Of a DNA stretch of 64,000 nucleotides, positions 12,028-26,076 are shown piece after piece; position 1 is the first letter of the stretch, and each line of letters begins with the position of its first letter. The stretch is taken from assembly GCF_000512585.2 (NCBI RefSeq), contig NC_089242.1, positions 1,984,001 through 2,048,000 of the forward strand, in the 5' to 3' direction. This DNA is from Kwoniella bestiolae CBS 10118. Taxonomy: Eukaryota; Basidiomycota; Tremellomycetes; Tremellales; Cryptococcaceae. The notes under the pieces are model-generated. The model saw nothing but the letters and a program-made list of their open reading frames with translations, was not told the origin of the DNA and ran no database searches. The translations under genes and the position numbers were made by a program.

Positions 12028-13081
12028 TTACATGACCACGCAACAGGAGTTTTGCTATTACACAGATCACTCATTAGCTAAAACTTCTTTCGTCATGCTG
12101 TTCAAAACTCCGCCTAACTCACCTTCTTGGCTGTCTTGTAGAACATTTTACTTTGCGCTGATAGGGCGTTAGATCGTTCGACGAGGTTATCTAGTTTTTC
12201 ACCTCTTTCAAGTACTGACTCGATTGTCTTGTGCTGTGAATTTGTCCAAATCAGCAATGTTATTCGACACAAACAGTCCTGAACATCTGAACAGTAAAAA
12301 CACGATGGCTTGGGGGTGATGGACGATCCGAATCCGTCTGTAGGACAACGCCGAAGAGGGAAGAAGCAACACCCACAAGAACAATCTTAGTCTCATCCAA
12401 CTCCTTCTGAACCTTCATAATCGTATCAGCCTGTTTCGGATCTTGGTATTTTGACAAATACCCCGCCAAAGTACCCTCAAGTTTCCCCTTTTGAGCAGGG
12501 GGTAATCCGCCCGCGGCTGCTTGCGAGGGGTTCCCACCGAATGCGTTGGCAGAAGCTGATCCGAATGATGGGGCGGCAGAGGCTGCTGGGAGGTTGTTGA
12601 GGAGTGCGGTGTGCTCGTCGAGAAGCTTGGTGAGGAGGGAGAAGGCTGGTCGGTAGGGGTATTCAAGGTCGGTTATCATCACCGCTATACACATACATTA
12701 ACAAGTACATCGTCAGCTGTAGAGCTAATATGTTAGCTGAGAGAGGTACACTCACCAGCCATACCTGGGCTGTTGGCTTGTCTACCCGATGTCCTGAATA
12801 CATGGGCTTTGTAGTTGTTCTCTTCTACCGAGGAGGGTTGGTTCGCAGGTGTTCGTTCGGCGACGGTCTATAGGTGTTTCGACAAAAGTAAGGGCTGCCC
12901 ATCTAGCTAGAGACGTGTATGCTGACGCTGGACCCACCTTTGTGAAGAAAGTCATAAATTCTCCAACACTACTTCGTTGATAGAATGAGAAACTGCTCAG
13001 ATCCTGAGATGTACCCAGTAATGTAGCTTGAGCGGGTGAAGTGGGAGTGACTGAGAGTAGGGAGAGGGAGTAGACTTTCAT
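12028..13081 (-). CDS. YKT6: R-SNARE Ykt6 with prenylation motif
   Basis: Ykt6 is a lipid-anchored R-SNARE acting in Golgi, endosome-vacuole and autophagosome fusion. The N-terminus [10 protein letters not shown] begins the longin domain (residues about 1-130), which includes [17 protein letters not shown]. The SNARE motif follows: [40 protein letters not shown] and then [17 protein letters not shown], with the zero-layer Arg in VLERGEKLD. The last exon encodes QNSCCVVM, a palmitoylation/farnesylation box equivalent to yeast CCIIM. Five or six exons with standard introns give about 215 aa. An Ala/Gly/Pro-rich insert between the longin and SNARE parts is longer than in yeast. The gene shares a divergent promoter with SYP1. 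Confidence 0.93.
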
Positions 13082-13540
13082 GTTGGCTGATTTGAGGTGT
13101 GATGGGCGATGTTGTGAGTATGAGGTGAGGTGTGAAGATGGATGTAATGTTCTGTTATCGATGAATTGAATAGAATAGAGTAGGATGGCAAACAGAGATA
13201 AATCTCCAAAGGTGCACGGGTCGAAGGGGTCTCTTAGCTGTATTTAATGGGTTGTTGCGTCATCACCCACTCACACCACCATGTTCATGAAATTACCCCA
13301 TCGGGTAATTATGATGTATCACTGTTGTTGCTATTTACGGGTGCTAGTGTGGTAATGCGACTGCTACTGCTCAACATGGATCAATGATCGCATAGAGGCC
13401 CCGTATCCCCCCATCCTATATCTCAACATCCATCTCAACATCCATCTCTGCAATCCACGACACATCAATATCTTGACCTCATCTTGGACCAGAGCGACAC
13501 ATATCCCTGTATAGATAAATCCATATAATCGCCATTCACC
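13082..13540. promoter_or_regulatory. Divergent promoter of YKT6 and SYP1
   Basis: This 459 bp gap lies between outward-facing start codons. A TTCATGAA inverted pair occurs near 13284. A CATCTCAACATC stretch is repeated in tandem around 13425-13446, just upstream of the SYP1 ATG. Nothing else stands out. Confidence 0.4.
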
Positions 13541-16297
13541 ATGTCAGACCTCCTCCCAGAAGATACATGGGTGAACAACTTCCTTCCAACACCCCCACGA
13601 CCACTCCTATCAACCCTCCAAAGACGACTACACACATCTACCACCCACCTGAACGCCCTCGCAGAAGTGTACAAGCAGAGAGCCCAGATCGAAGCTACCT
13701 ATGCCGAGAGCTTGTCAAAATTGGCAAAGACCGCTGAACAGGGTGGTCTGAGCGGGAAGAGTGGGAATGAATGGGAGAAGGCCAGTGGGGAAGGGAGGTT
13801 GTGGGATAGTGTGATCTCTGAGCTGTCAGAGGTGGGTTCGGTTCCATCTCAATACTCACGGCGATCGCTCGATATTCCAGAAGGAAAATATGGGGTGCAT
13901 TCTTTGAGCTGATGTTTGATGCGATGTTAGACCTCCGCATCTCACTCAACTCTCTCAGCAATGATCCGAACCGATTTCGAACAGCCTCTACGAGATTTAC
14001 CATCAAAGGTGATTGCCTGGCGAAGGATCTCCGAACAAGACTCATCTTTAGATAAGACACTGAAAGATTACGAGAAAGTAGCAGGGAAATTGGAAAAGGC
14101 TCAAAGTAAATCGAAGTCATCCAAAGCCGATCAACTGCATCAGGAGTTAAACCAATTGACCTCCCAATTATCTTCGTTATCTCCTATGGTCTACACCACC
14201 TACCAGAGATTGGATGAGGAGAGGTTGAGGACACTGAAAGAAGTTATAGTGAGATGGGGGACAGTTAAAGGGGATATAGCTACGAGAGATGGTCAGAGGG
14301 CAGAAGGTATCATTGCAAATCTACTGTCTTGGGAGACGAGCGAAGAAGTTTTGAGCGTAGGTAGGAAGCTGGGTAATATCGGTGGGAACGGTGCTACCGC
14401 ACCTAGACCTTCCGTTCCGGATAGTGCTGTGTCTACGCGTACGTATACTTACTACCTTGCGGTTAGAACTCCAAGCTGACAGCGACCGGACATAGCCCAA
14501 TCAAATCGAAGAATGTCAACAGTCACAGCCTCAAGTCAAGCTCACGACTTTTCACCTCGTCCTCAGCCAAGACAGAATGGTTCGACCACGAGTTTCGGTA
14601 AAGAGCAAGGCAGTGGTGGTTTGACGGGCGGCTTCAAATCTATGTTAGGTAGAAAGAAGACTTTGGCAGCGGTCGGGCGGACCAGAAGCGGTAGTAATGC
14701 TACGTCTACTAGGAGTGGAAGAGACGAGCAAAATAGGGACGGTGGATTTGATTTGATGAGTGATGATGTTCCTAGAATCCAAGGGTCATCCAGCTCGGTA
14801 AGTGTACATCCCAACCGCATACAACCTAGTTGGCAACAGAATCGGGCTAATGAATCGCTACACTTCCAATAGGCCCCACCAGTAGACGACGAAGGTTTCT
14901 CAGTAGCTCCCGCAGACCGACACCGAAACCTATGGGAAGAACCCAACGATCACGTTTCTACGCCTTCAGCACCTTCTCAGAACCAAACTCATTTCGGGAC
15001 TACTTTCACCTCTTCTCCCGCAGCTTCTCAGGAGAATCTTTCCTCATCCGCTTCATCTCAACATCAAGCTCAACCTCGACTGAACCTTTCCCTGGCACCC
15101 GCTCCAATCCAAGAAAGCGAGGAAGAGAGACAAGCGGCCTTGCAGAAGATGCAACAGACATTGCAGATGCCTCCTTCTCAGCCCTCCCGACGAAACACCG
15201 TTGCCAGAGGTAGAAGAGACGTTAGGAACACGATGTTTGCTGGTGGATTATCTGAAGAGCAGTCGATGGGTCTTGGTGGATTGTCACTTGGGAAGGTATC
15301 TGAACCAGAGGAACAACTCTCGCCATCACCCGTATCGGCTACTTCCCCTACTCAAGCTATCAACGGCAATGGGGATAGACCTTCTCAGGTAGCCAGACAG
15401 GTATCGATGTCTTCCGTCTCGTCCAATAACCCATTCGATTCACCCTCGCTTGGTGGCTCAGCAATGTCTCAACCCAATCTACCAGTGCCATCTACCGAGG
15501 CTGGTCTCAGAGCGAACCTGAACGAAACTATCAATGTCATCATCAAGAACAAGGAGGTCTCCAGAATCCAAATTACCGGTGAGATCCACCTATCCCTCCG
15601 ACCGACATTCCAGCAACCTACCACTGGACCTATCCATATACGATTAACATCCTTCGAGAGATTGGAGAAGATCGCGCCTAACCCTGCATACCTCGCTCAA
15701 GTTCCCGATAAACCAGGAGAATACTTCCTAAACTCTGAAGTACTAGCCTCAGCCACTTCATCGAAGGGTCCAAATGATAAGGGAACATTACTATTCAAAT
15801 ACGTAGTGCACATCCAACCTGGGAAAGAACTCTCAAGTACACCGTTGATTCTGGATCCTGCATTCCTGTGTAAAGAGGGTGAAACACGAATGATCCTTCA
15901 CTACCGACTTAACGATACGTCCATACAGAATTTATCGAACGTATCGTTCAGTGCATTGTTCGGACCTGGACCGTCGGTGTCTAATGTCCAGGCCAAACCT
16001 GCTGGAGGAGTTTGGTCGCCCTCTCAAAGACGGATGACATGGAAGATGGACGAGATAACTTCCAACCAGGAGAGTAAGATCATAGCGAAATTCGTTACGG
16101 AGAGTGGTACGGGAGAGGTCATGTCACCCCAGAACGTTCAGGTTACGTTCAACGCTGAGGGATCGCTTGTTAGTGGACTTGGGGTGGAGATCGTTGATGG
16201 GGAGTTGGAGGGGAGTGCATGGAGGTTCGAGGAGATCAAGAAGGGGGTTTTGAGTGGGAAGTATCTGGCGGAAGCTCAGGTTAATGGCGGTCAGTGA
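13541..16297 (+). CDS. SYP1: Syp1/FCHo-like F-BAR and muniscin-homology endocytic protein
   Basis: Syp1/FCHo proteins arrive early at endocytic sites, bind membrane by an F-BAR domain and recruit cargo and adaptors by a C-terminal mu-homology domain. Four exons (13541-13831, 13931-14438, 14496-14797, 14873-16297) give 2526 nt or 841 aa. Residues 1-260 are F-BAR helices: NALAEVYKQRAQIEATYAES, then TDFEQPLRDL, KLEKAQSKSK and TYQRLDEERLRTLKEVI. The middle is Ser/Pro/Gln-rich and carries NPF at about residue 560, an EH-domain ligand. The muniscin homology domain fills roughly the last 280 residues: EVSRIQITGEIHLSLRP through FVTESGTGEVMSPQNVQVTF. Domain order and length match fungal Syp1. It is followed in tandem by the BTB-like gene. 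Confidence 0.88.
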
Positions 16298-16942
16298 TGA
16301 AGTTTATAATGAGGGAACGAGGGAAGTGGTAGAGAGGAATTGGGAATGGGAGGTGCAACATTGTATAAGAAAGATGAGAGTTTTAGTGGGAGATGGAAGA
16401 TTTCATTGATAGTGCATTTAGTCTAGGATTATATAACATATCTTAATTATAGAAACACTGAATCTAGGATTATATAACATATCTTAATTATAGAAACACT
16501 GAATCAACCGATATTTCAATAAAGTGCTTTACCATAATCGCCATATTACAGTGAAGGCCCACCATATTCGTAGTACTGTATGAGTACCGATCATCCCGAC
16601 AATTTCAGGACGGATAAGGATAGTCCGGACCAACGCTCTGATCGTACATGATACATGGTATACACACTACACAGCACAAAACACGACTTTTCAACGATCC
16701 TTTCTTGCTTCTAGACTCGTGTCATTGGTGAGGTGAGTTGTGATGGGTGCGATGTGGAATGTGCATGTTTTACTGATCGGTTGTATCGCATCACTGACGA
16801 GTGTCTACTAAACCGTTTCGTATTCTACTCAGACATAAAAGGATCAACTCCTTCTACACGGTACTTACCTATATCTTGACACTTACTCTCGCCACCGTGC
16901 TAAACTCGTCAAGTCATACTGCGCTGCTATAACCTATCAAAC
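16298..16942. other. Gap between SYP1 and the BTB-like gene
   Basis: These 645 bp contain the SYP1 3' UTR with the 41-bp duplication, then the promoter of the next gene. No coding potential or clear motif was seen beyond this. Confidence 0.4.
16422..16503. repeat. 41-bp perfect tandem duplication
   Basis: The 41 bp unit beginning TCTAGGATTATATAACATAT is present twice with no mismatch, at 16422-16462 and 16463-16503, about 125 bp after the SYP1 stop codon, probably in its 3' UTR. The perfect identity suggests a recent event. Confidence 0.95.
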
Positions 16943-19900
16943 ATGAACAAAGACGATCCACCACCCACCTCGCCGACCCGCGAACTCTACTCACCCATAA
17001 GATACCCACTACCTCCCTCCCCTTCACCATGGCGTCGAGCCTTATCCCTCGTTGCCGTCCCTAGCATCCATCGAACCACCTCGGCATTTGGTAGTAGACG
17101 AGACAAGGATAAGAGCAAGCGCCTATCAGCTTTGAACGGTATCAGTATTGGTACTGGTAATGGTAGTTTGACAGACAGTGAAGATCAACTGCACCAACCC
17201 ATACCTAAAGCTATAACTTCACGTCCACCACCCGAAACTGTTAATCCCTTTCCCCACGATACACCGATATACGAGCACCCCGCCTACGCCTCCAGGGCGA
17301 GGGTCAACAGAAGTATGAGTCTACCGTTCTCAAGTGGTGAGACTGATATATCCATGATTAACCATTATCCCACTTCGTCAATTACCAGTCTATCAGAATC
17401 GATCAAAGGGTCTGTCGACACTTCTGTTCCTCGCACGGAATTCTTCTCTACTTTCGATGAAACTCCACCTGGTCAATCCCGCTCGAGTGATTCCCAATCT
17501 CAATCTCAATCTCAATCTCAATCTACAACCTCCATACCCTGTGTCGAACACGAAATGGGGCTGGAAGGAAGAAGAGAGCTTGATCCGCCACCAGTAAAGT
17601 GGGAACCAGAACGAGAACGGATCCTAGACACACCTCAAATCCCCGTCCCTCAAAATACCATAGAAGAGGGACTGACACCCACCACCACTCCCTCTCTGTC
17701 GGCACTGACAAACGAAGAATCGTTCTTCCATGTCGACCGTATACTATTCCAAGAGCCTTCTTCCGTTTCCATTGGGAATGATCATCCGAATGTAACTAGT
17801 CCAAGCTCTATCCAACTGCAACCTTCCTTACCGTCCGTCCCTCCAAGTCGACCAAGAGGACCATCCATCGCTCCATTCCTTCCTCTCCCTCCTTCTCCTC
17901 CTTCCAGATCATCTTCAATCCCTTTCCCACCGTTCTTACCATTCCCGTATCTCAGATCACCACCTATTTTACCCGGTTCGATACATCCGCCAAGTCCGGG
18001 CGACTACCTCTCGCATACCAGATCTTTATCTTCTCCTATCTCACCTCCAATACCTCCCATAGGCTGGTCGACCGGACCGAGCTCATGTCCAACTGCTACT
18101 CCCCAAGACTCAAATACGGGTTCAGTAGCTCTTCCGGGCATTCTAGCACATGCTCCGGTGCTTCCTGGCCCAAACGTACCTCCCGCATCACCCCCACCCA
18201 GTCTTTCAATAGCTCCACCACCCAGCACGAACAGCTCGTCTATACCAGCACCACCCTCAGGCACGTCATCAATCCCTCCAGGTATTCCAACCTACACTTC
18301 ACCCGTACTTCCCTCCCTTCCTAATATCCCACATATCGTCTGGTTACCTTATCCACCAGGTAGTGGCATCCCACCACCAACTATACCAGGGTTCAGGGAA
18401 GGCAGACCTATACCTATTCCTGCCCTAGGACATCCTCCCGCGGTATCGACTCATCCCCCTGTTTCCCCGTCAATCCCTACAGCGCCACAAGTCAGCGTCG
18501 ATGGACGTGGCGCAGCGCCTGGGGAAACGAGGAACATAATCCTTCCCGATTATCGAGAATTGGTCGAAATCAACTTACCGAAGTGCGAGACTACCTATGT
18601 GGTAGATTCCGTTCCTGCCTTGCTAAGGATACTGGATCGAGAGACTGCATCTTCGCCCTCCCCTGCACATGTTACGGAGAATCAGCATCAAGCGAAGCAT
18701 ATCATCAGATCGAATGGGACTGTTGACCTTGACCTCCCAAATACACCTTCAACCCCACACCCTCTGTCCAGGGAGGCACGAACTGTTCTTCCTGTCCATG
18801 TTGGACGTGTCCCAACACTCGAGATACTTGAAGATGCACCCTCACACCTAGGCAACATCGAACGAGAATTGTACGAACTGTCTTTCCCATCTGCTCCTGC
18901 TCCTGCCACTCCGTCATCCGATCATCCCCCACCTCTGGACATCCCCCAGACTCACACTCACGAGAGCATACGAAGACCTCAAGTCCTCTCCGAAGGACAA
19001 GCACGAGCCACGTCACCTCCCCCACGAAGGGGCGTCCCGAAATTCGACTGGCGAAGGAAACTCAGAATACCCAGCTCAGTCTCCTTGTCTGGTCGAAGTG
19101 AGGTACCCAGACCGCCACCCATGCGGAGGGATATGGTATCTACCCTAGCGGTGCAGGGATCAGCTACCCCCTCGGAGCGAGCTTCCACTACTACCACAAG
19201 TACAACTGAGGTTGCGGAAGCCCAACCTCAGGGGGTGTGGTGGATTGGTGAAGGGGAGAAACACCATGATCCGCTTGGAGATCTGATCATAGCTGAGAGG
19301 GATGCGAGGTGGAGGATATCGATCGAGAGGTTCAAGGGTGATAGGTGGGTTTTACTCTATTCTGAATTTGGTGATTCTCTATGTCGAGTACACGATGACA
19401 GCTCGAACCCCATCCATCTGCTTGGTTACTCTTCTATATGCCGTATACCATACCACTTCAACATTGTGATACTTTTAGTTCAAGCTGATTCGCTGATCTC
19501 TACCGCCAGCGAGCTAATCTCACACCTATCGCAATCACCCACAAAAATTCAACTCCTAACCATCCAAGCACCGTCCTTACCCTGCCAACCCTCCCGTCGC
19601 GACTCATCACTCAATATCATCTCCATCTTCCTAAACTACCTCTTCACGCACGACACCAAGGAACTACACGAGATCCAGCATATCGAGGCGTTCGAATCGT
19701 TCTGTATAATATGCGATTTCTTCGGCTGTCCGACGGCATATCGTCAGCTACTTACGTACTTCGATGAGAAACCTTCGTGCGTATTGGATCCTTGGGAGAT
19801 ATTTGTCATAGCTTCGAAGAGGGGTGATAGGGAGTTGGCAAAGGTGGCCTTAAGATTATCGGACAGAGCATCATCTGGTCAAGGTATAGACGTGCATAAA

Positions 19901-20038
19901 TTGACCTCGGGGCATGTCAAAGATGTGAAGAGTGGTTGGGTGTTGGAGTTGTTCAATAGGAGGTATCACAGAATGACGGATGGGAGATACAGGGAAGTAC
20001 CTTGGGAGGTAGTTGCGGAGAGGTTCAATCCTTGTTGA
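16943..20038 (+). CDS. Large proline-rich protein with C-terminal BTB/POZ-like domain
   Basis: One uninterrupted frame encodes 1031 residues. Residues 1-770 are low-complexity Pro/Ser-rich, with a Ser-Gln run at about 184-194. The C-terminal part has a BTB-like pattern: NIISIFLNYLFTHD, FESFCIICDFFGCPTAYRQL, then DPWEIFVIASKRGDRELAKV. The N-terminal strand of such a domain (family pattern FxVHxxxLxxxSxxF) appears only if 19338-19478 is removed as a 141-nt intron without stops; splicing then gives RFKVQADSLISTASELISHL and a 984-residue protein. I favour the spliced form. BTB domains mediate dimerisation or Cullin-3 binding, and many Tremellales proteins carry such a tail without known function. 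No orthologue is recognised. Confidence 0.75.
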   Translation: MNKDDPPPTSPTRELYSPIRYPLPPSPSPWRRALSLVAVPSIHRTTSAFGSRRDKDKSKRLSALNGISIGTGNGSLTDSEDQLHQPIPKAITSRPPPETVNPFPHDTPIYEHPAYASRARVNRSMSLPFSSGETDISMINHYPTSSITSLSESIKGSVDTSVPRTEFFSTFDETPPGQSRSSDSQSQSQSQSQSTTSIPCVEHEMGLEGRRELDPPPVKWEPERERILDTPQIPVPQNTIEEGLTPTTTPSLSALTNEESFFHVDRILFQEPSSVSIGNDHPNVTSPSSIQLQPSLPSVPPSRPRGPSIAPFLPLPPSPPSRSSSIPFPPFLPFPYLRSPPILPGSIHPPSPGDYLSHTRSLSSPISPPIPPIGWSTGPSSCPTATPQDSNTGSVALPGILAHAPVLPGPNVPPASPPPSLSIAPPPSTNSSSIPAPPSGTSSIPPGIPTYTSPVLPSLPNIPHIVWLPYPPGSGIPPPTIPGFREGRPIPIPALGHPPAVSTHPPVSPSIPTAPQVSVDGRGAAPGETRNIILPDYRELVEINLPKCETTYVVDSVPALLRILDRETASSPSPAHVTENQHQAKHIIRSNGTVDLDLPNTPSTPHPLSREARTVLPVHVGRVPTLEILEDAPSHLGNIERELYELSFPSAPAPATPSSDHPPPLDIPQTHTHESIRRPQVLSEGQARATSPPPRRGVPKFDWRRKLRIPSSVSLSGRSEVPRPPPMRRDMVSTLAVQGSATPSERASTTTTSTTEVAEAQPQGVWWIGEGEKHHDPLGDLIIAERDARWRISIERFKGDRWVLLYSEFGDSLCRVHDDSSNPIHLLGYSSICRIPYHFNIVILLVQADSLISTASELISHLSQSPTKIQLLTIQAPSLPCQPSRRDSSLNIISIFLNYLFTHDTKELHEIQHIEAFESFCIICDFFGCPTAYRQLLTYFDEKPSCVLDPWEIFVIASKRGDRELAKVALRLSDRASSGQGIDVHKLTSGHVKDVKSGWVLELFNRRYHRMTDGRYREVPWEVVAERFNPC
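17495..17524 (+). repeat. (CAATCT)5 hexamer repeat inside coding sequence
   Basis: Five perfect copies of CAATCT encode alternating Ser-Gln in the low-complexity N-terminal region of the BTB-like protein. Unit length is a multiple of three, so copy-number change would keep the frame. Confidence 0.95.
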
Positions 20039-20226
20039 GCGACGATCAGTAGCAGTACTGATCGACATGTTGTTTCCCTGTCTCTGTGTATTGTCACTTG
20101 TTGAAATGAGTATTTATCGTCAGTCATTTGTTTTCTTGTAAATCACTCTTACTTGACTTGATGTCAGTCAGTATCCTATCTATGCATACACTCGATCGCA
20201 TTGTATTTATACAGAAGAAAAGAAAA

Positions 20227-22684
<2,458 letters not shown>

Positions 22685-23477
22685 CTTATGCTGTGGTGAT
22701 GATGACAATGATGGTGAATGATCTGTATGGATGATGCAACAGATAGATATGCCTTGATTCAACTTTTTAATTCCTCAAACCTGTCAGTGGCGACCAGCGA
22801 GCTAATCTAACCAACCAACCTGATAAACCTGATAACACAACACTCGAGTAGATCACACCACACAAAACAATTCCACGTCATTACACTTCAAACCCATTCA
22901 AACTCTCGTCTGTTCGAGCGGTGCGCAATACACAAGCCAAAAATCAAGATCCATGAATTCTCTTCTCTTCTTTCTTTTCCTTCTTCAACTATTTTTTTTC
23001 TACATACCACCCCCTATGGCCCTCCTCCCCTACTCACAATCTACAACGGGAGGAGTAGAAAGTCATAGGCGTATTATAAACGTAGTGGTGGATCGATGAT
23101 CGATAGGGTTCTACTTTGGCTCACCTGGAGTTTTTAGTTCTAAAAGCATTGATTGGACGAGTCACTATGGCCCTTACATACAGTATGGATGAGATTATAT
23201 GCATGCGCTCCCCTGGGAACAAGGAACGGTTGTGGGAGAGATGGTGATTCTCGCTCAATTTGAGTATGAGCAGGATCAGGATCATGATCAGCCGAATCGG
23301 TTTGTTCAACTTTCATTCATTCCTAGTGAGTCTTAAGGAGGACCAGTGCCTATCTGTTGCAATCGTGTCTTAGAGATGCTGTACAAGCGACTCAGAATGG
23401 ATGCTTTGTATGTCGAATATGAGTATATACATCAATGCAGGGTATCCACTACCATATATACAAACTCCCTCAGTCCA
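22685..23477. other. Gap upstream of ELP3 and downstream of the WD40 gene
   Basis: These 793 bp contain the ELP3 promoter and WD40 3' UTR. T-rich and TTCTTTTC tracts lie at about 22975-23000. No gene is seen; open frames here have no recognisable product. Confidence 0.4.
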
Positions 23478-25370
23478 TTAATCCTCATCAGACATCAACT
23501 CCGCCAACTCCCTCTCTTCCTCTTCCGTCAAACCTACTTCCTCCTTCTCCTCTTCAGGTTCGTAATCCAGTACGGGAGGGTTGAGCAGGTCTATCAATAT
23601 GCACAAATGTTAGCTATCATATTCCCTTTCCCATCATTCCAAGTTGAGCTACACAATAGCAAAAACCATATTGATGTAACAGTATCAATACTGAAGAACA
23701 AACCAAACTCACCCTGGACACTCCATCGTCTTAGAGTACAATCCAACCCCCCAGAAACCACATACCACCCCCTATTCCCATCTCCATCCCCATCATTCTC
23801 CTCTCTAAACCAAGCTCTCAGAACAGTCACATCCCCACAATGCCCTTGTATCACACCCTTAGCCTTGGCAGCGGATGAGGGGCCACTCTCGTATATCGAG
23901 TCAATATCGAATATACGTATATCCTCGTCTTCCGATCCTGTCAGAAGTAGTGATTGAGAGAGGGGGAATTCCTCAGGGATGGGGAGGACAGATCGGACGT
24001 ATGAGGGGTGGATGATTTTGGGTTTGCTCGTGGAAGACGAGGTGGGGGAGAAGGGGTGGAAGATTGCTGTTTTGTCTGATGAGACTGTATTTATGACTGG
24101 TCAGCTTCTGTTTCTAACATCTCGTATATAACTGTAATTAATCCAATGAGAGTGCGAAGTCTTTCATAGTCGTGGTTTTCCTGTCCTTAATCAGAGTAGG
24201 ACGACCGTGTACACATGAGAAGATACTTTCCAAAGACCATACCGGATCACACCTATTGCAACCCGGATGATCAGATGAAGAAAACTCACCACTCCAAATC
24301 CCCTCATCAACCACCGCCAATCCCCCCACACTAGTCTCATGCGCCGCCAATTCCTCCCTAAATACCAACTTCCTCTGATCCCCATCCCACCCCCATGCCT
24401 TGATTGATCCTAGGGAATCACCAGTGTACACTGTAATCCCACCTGTGGGTCTACCGTTGGTATCTACCTCCAATCTCAGTGTAGAGCATTCAACAGGTCG
24501 AGTATGTTCTTTTATCGTCTGTTCGCATCGGGGCTTCTCTGATGTACTCGAAGAGAGGGAGGATAGGTCCCATAGTTTGATAGTTCTGTCGGAGGATGTC
24601 GAGAGTAGTGTTAATGGGGTGGTAGGGAGGGTTAAGAGGGATTTGATAAAGTCGACATGGGATTCGAGAGTATGCAATAATTCGCCTGACTGATTGATGA
24701 CAAAGAAGCAACATCAGCACATGGTACGTTTGTACAACCGATTCCCGGCAGACAAAGTATAATGGAGGTACTCACATCCGCATTCCATATCTTGATGGTC
24801 TTATCCCAAGACCCCGTGAACAAAGCTAACCATTTCGTACCGTCTTCGTTCCGTATCTCGTGTAATGCGATACTAGTCACAGGACCCTGGTGAGATTTGT
24901 ACAGTCTGATCGTTTTGCCTGTCTATACGAGCAGAATCATTAGTCATCTGGTGCGAACAGAATCATGTGTGTGAGTCATTGATGCCCTTCGACAGCACCA
25001 AGACATAAAGGACCATCTCTGCATGCCAAATATCGTCGCATTCGCATTCGCATTTCACTCTTCCATGACTCAACAGACATTCCAACAGATACCGCCCATT
25101 CCGGCACAAACACACCAAACACCCCCAATCTCAAAGCCGGTCCAAAGCCAGGGCCAAACGCCCACTCACCCTCAAATCCAACCTCCTAGCCAAAAACCCA
25201 CTCTCCCCCGTCCACCCCTCCTGCCCTCTCACCACCAGATCCAACACTTTACTACTAACATTGATCGGTTCCCCGACCTTCTCTGAGGCTTTGAACTTTC
25301 GCTGACGATTCGCAGATTGGGCGAGCTGAGAGGTCGTTTGGAATAGGTGGCCCGGGTCTGAGGATTGCAT
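23478..25370 (-). CDS. WD40-repeat protein of unknown role
   Basis: The start is an ATG at 25370 and the stop a TAA at 23478 (ending ELMSDED). The first exon ends at 25170, and the next begins TGKTIRLYKSHQGPVTSIAL. At least five WD40 blades can be read: SHQGPVTSIAL, LALFTGSWDKTIKIWNAD, LESHVDFIKSLLTLP with LLSTSSDRTIKLWDLSS, TGDSLGSIKAWGWDGDQRKL, LLLTGSEDEDIRIFDIDS, and GHCGDVTVLRA with YVVSGGLDCTLRRWSVQ. A propeller scaffold of about 460 residues is expected. The acidic end (EEEKEEVGLTEEERELAELM) is a short conserved-looking helix that may bind a partner. I cannot assign an orthologue or complex from the sequence. The 5' leader carries a GGGAT pentamer repeat on the plus strand. Confidence 0.82.
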
Positions 25371-26076
25371 CGTTCCGTGGATGTCGATCAGTACGAGTAT
25401 GCGTGTTCAGGGTCAAGGATATTGGATAAGACGGATGGGATGGGATGGGATGGGATGGGATGGGAGGTGTATGGATGTGATCGACCAGGAGTATAGAGGA
25501 AGAGGAGCACAAACAAGGTATGGCTAAGCTTAGTTAAGCAGAGTTGGATCAAGGTGAATTCCAAAACGATCACTTTGCTCGCACTCGGTGTACCTTAACC
25601 GACCCATCCGAGTACAGGACAGGACAGATCTCACTCTCGTGAGCCCTCTCGATATGACATTACAGCATCACCTCGAATGGTTTTGAACCCGCTTTGTGAG
25701 GTGGGATCTAGGTTCGTTAGCGCTACTTGAAGCGAAGTAGCCTTACTTCCGCTGTGTGAAGCAGTCAACTGTTGAGCCTTCTCACCCGGGACCGATCCAG
25801 GTGAGAGCGTATGCACCTGGTGTGTATAGATCAACTCCCATGCTCCTGGGATGTGCTTGCTCCAATCAAATGATCATCTAGCAGAGTGGATAATCCAATT
25901 CATTGATTTGACTATGGTACCAAGAATACATACACACAACTAAAACTATGACATGTGGACATTACTAGTTTATTATATGTAATCGTTAAAGCATAAGAGA
26001 GAATTAATGTTGTTTACAACAACCCCGATCCGGTAGATATGTATGTTTATGTATATGTATGCGTATGCGGTTCAGC
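25371..26076. other. Gap between WD40 start and FYVE gene end
   Basis: These 706 bp contain the WD40 promoter with its pentamer repeat and the FYVE gene 3' UTR. No other feature is supported. Confidence 0.4.
25437..25461. repeat. (GGGAT)5 pentamer microsatellite
   Basis: Five perfect GGGAT units lie about 70 bp upstream of the WD40 gene start codon, so the sense strand of that leader reads (ATCCC)n. A similar run lies before GND1 at 63061-63082. Confidence 0.95.

Noticed and set aside
22685..22762. Upstream extension of ELP3
   Set aside because: The frame is open but begins at TTG; the first ATG is at 22684 and fits the Elp3 N-terminus.
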